Shown here: positions 5,756 to 6,904 of the stretch, piece by piece
Layout of the letters: every line of letters starts with the position of its first letter
Numbering within the stretch: the stretch's first letter is position 1
Source: an uncultured Clostridia bacterium
Lineage (GTDB): Bacteria > Bacillota > Clostridia > Oscillospirales > Ruminococcaceae
DNA: 6,904 nucleotides
Assembly: GCA_947385505.1 (NCBI GenBank)
Contig: CANDLP010000127.1
Location: forward strand, 1-6,904
Reading direction: 5' to 3'
The notes under the pieces: generated by a model
The model's database searches: none
Told to the model about the DNA's origin: nothing
Seen by the model: only the letters and a program-made list of their open reading frames with translations
Made by a program: the position numbers and the translations under genes

Positions 5756-5799
5756 AAAAAAAGCCTGCGCTTCCGATTTATACGGCAAAAAGCGCAGGC
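5756..5799 (-). terminator. Intrinsic terminator after valS
   Basis: The minus-strand RNA pairs GCCTGCGCTT (5799-5790) with AAGCGCAGGC (5772-5763), a perfect GC-rich 10-bp stem followed directly by seven U. The 17-nt loop can itself pair CCG with CGG. It lies 53 bases past the valS stop and ends the valS transcript before the XRE promoter. Confidence 0.95.
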
Positions 5800-5852
5800 G
5801 GTAATTTAAAAGGCTTATATAAAGTCAATTTTTATCGTTTATTCAATCAAAA

Positions 5853-6904
5853 TTATTTCTGAAGCAATTTCCTCATCTTCTCCTCCGCCTTAGCCAATTT
5901 CGCCCTCTCATTCTCAATCTGCTCCTTAGGCGCCTTAGCCAAAAATCCCGGATTATTCAGCTTTTTGCTTAAGAAATCAATATCCTTCTGTACCCCCTTG
6001 ATCTCCTTATCCAGCCTTGCCGCTTCCTTCTCCGCATCAACCAGCTCGCCTTTCGGCATAAACAGCCTTGCCGCGGCGGTAACGGCGGTCATTTTTCCTT
6101 CGGTATTTTCAACCTTTTCCTTAACCTCAACCGATGAGGCGCCCGCCAGACGTGTAAAGAATACGCCGCAGGCTTCAAAAAGCGCTTTATCTTTAGTCTC
6201 TATTTCCAAAGAAGCTTTTTTGGAGGGAGGAACATTCAATTCGCTTCTCTGTACCCTTATTGCTTTTACCGCGTCGATTATTTTGCCGAAATCCTCCTGC
6301 TCCTTGGGGAAGCAAAGCTTTTCGTCGTATTTGCACCATTCGGAGATCATAATGCTTTCCGGCTGATCCTCGACGGGCATAGACTGCCATATTTCCTCGG
6401 TAATATAGGGCATAAAGGGGTGAAGCAGCTTAAGCAGCCCCGCCATTACATAAACCAGAACATTCTGCGCCGCTTTCGCCGTATCTCCCCCTTCGGCGAT
6501 CCTCGGCTTGGTAAGTTCAATGTACCAGTCGCAGTAAACGTCCCAGATAAAGTCGTAAACCTTGCCGCTGGCTATGCCGAATTCATACGCGTCTATGTTA
6601 TAGGTTACGTCCTTAACAAGCTCGTTGTAAAGGGATAACAGCCACTTATCCTCTATAGTGAGATTTTCGGGGAGCGCTGCCTTAGTCATATCCTCGGGCA
6701 AATTCATTAAGATATACCTTGAAGCGTTCCAAAGCTTGTTGGCAAAGTTGCGGCTGTTATTAAGCTTGGCTTCGGAATAGCGCATATCGTTGCCCGGAGC
6801 GTTGCCCGTAAGCAAAGTAAGCCTTAACGCGTCCGCACCGTACTGCTCGATAACCTCCAGAGGGTCGATGCCGTTGCCTAATGACTTGGACATTTTCCGC
6901 CCCT
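5853..6904 (-). CDS. valS: Valyl-tRNA synthetase, C-terminal part (5'-truncated by window edge)
   Basis: The C-terminal 349 residues of ValS, the class Ia synthetase that charges tRNA-Val in the cytoplasm. The frame enters from the right edge as GRKMSKSLGNGIDPLEVI, the KMSKS signature of the catalytic Rossmann fold; Met 6893 belongs to this motif and is not a start. Numbering from that Met, the end of the catalytic core is followed by the anticodon-binding domain (about 75-215) with CDWYIELTKPR (121-131) and HPFMPYITEEIWQ (158-170). Then come RSELNVPPSKK (216-226) and the C-terminal coiled-coil arm (about 284-346) with LNNPGFLAKAPKE, typical of ValS. The 3' end is intact, and about 60% of a usual ~880-residue protein lies outside the window. 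The gene ends at a strong terminator and is not linked to the downstream regulator. Confidence 0.97.
   Translation of the reverse strand, partial: GRKMSKSLGNGIDPLEVIEQYGADALRLTLLTGNAPGNDMRYSEAKLNNSRNFANKLWNASRYILMNLPEDMTKAALPENLTIEDKWLLSLYNELVKDVTYNIDAYEFGIASGKVYDFIWDVYCDWYIELTKPRIAEGGDTAKAAQNVLVYVMAGLLKLLHPFMPYITEEIWQSMPVEDQPESIMISEWCKYDEKLCFPKEQEDFGKIIDAVKAIRVQRSELNVPPSKKASLEIETKDKALFEACGVFFTRLAGASSVEVKEKVENTEGKMTAVTAAARLFMPKGELVDAEKEAARLDKEIKGVQKDIDFLSKKLNNPGFLAKAPKEQIENERAKLAKAEEKMRKLLQK

Noticed and set aside
5721..5849. 10-mer TATTCAATCA occurring at 5721-5730 and 5840-5849
   Set aside because: AT-rich and short; the second copy lies beyond the valS terminator stem with no symmetric partner, so a shared binding site is not supported.
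6891..6893. ATG as a start of a short protein
   Set aside because: It is the Met of the valS KMSKS motif, and the frame continues upstream as GRK to the window edge.

Overview
The window reads as a piece of a low-to-mid GC Gram-positive chromosome, most likely a gut-type anaerobic member of Clostridia (Oscillospiraceae/Ruminococcus-like). The pointers are a 2-hydroxyacyl-CoA dehydratase activase (an anaerobe enzyme), Gram-positive AGGA-type ribosome binding sites, sigma-A promoters, U-tailed intrinsic terminators, secreted CAP-domain proteins with long low-complexity linkers, and an XRE regulator with a long helical C-terminus. The taxonomic call is inference. All five genes lie on the minus strand and read right to left.

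Right to left: (1) the 3' part of valS (5853-6904), cut by the window edge just upstream of its KMSKS motif and closed by a strong terminator (5756-5799). (2) An XRE-family regulator (4462-5622) with its own promoter, two candidate operator palindromes and a 13-bp-stem terminator (4407-4444). (3) A CAP-domain lipoprotein (3200-4270) behind a textbook TTGACA-N17-TATAAT promoter. (4) After 141 bases holding three hairpins and no clear promoter, a second secreted CAP protein (1394-3058) with an acidic linker and three SH3b-like repeats of exactly 70 residues; it ends at a 15-pair terminator (1309-1348). (5) The 5' part of a large BadF/BcrA-type ATPase, an acyl-CoA dehydratase activase (47-1052), with its own promoter and a roughly 205-nt structured leader.

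The first 46 bases are not genomic. Positions 14-46 are the Illumina TruSeq read-1 adapter, and positions 1-13 look like the end of the P5 arm plus an 8-base i5 index. The left end is therefore a contig end with untrimmed adapter. The activase frame stays open through the adapter, so its last residues in a naive translation are artificial.

Functionally, valS is housekeeping and the activase belongs to radical-type acyl-CoA dehydration. The two CAP proteins are clear paralogues of one another: one is lipid-anchored and the other appears freely secreted or wall-associated. They probably form one transcription unit and are the accessory part of the window. The XRE gene is a neighbouring single-gene unit with no shown link to them. 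I see no mobile element, CRISPR array, tRNA or rRNA.
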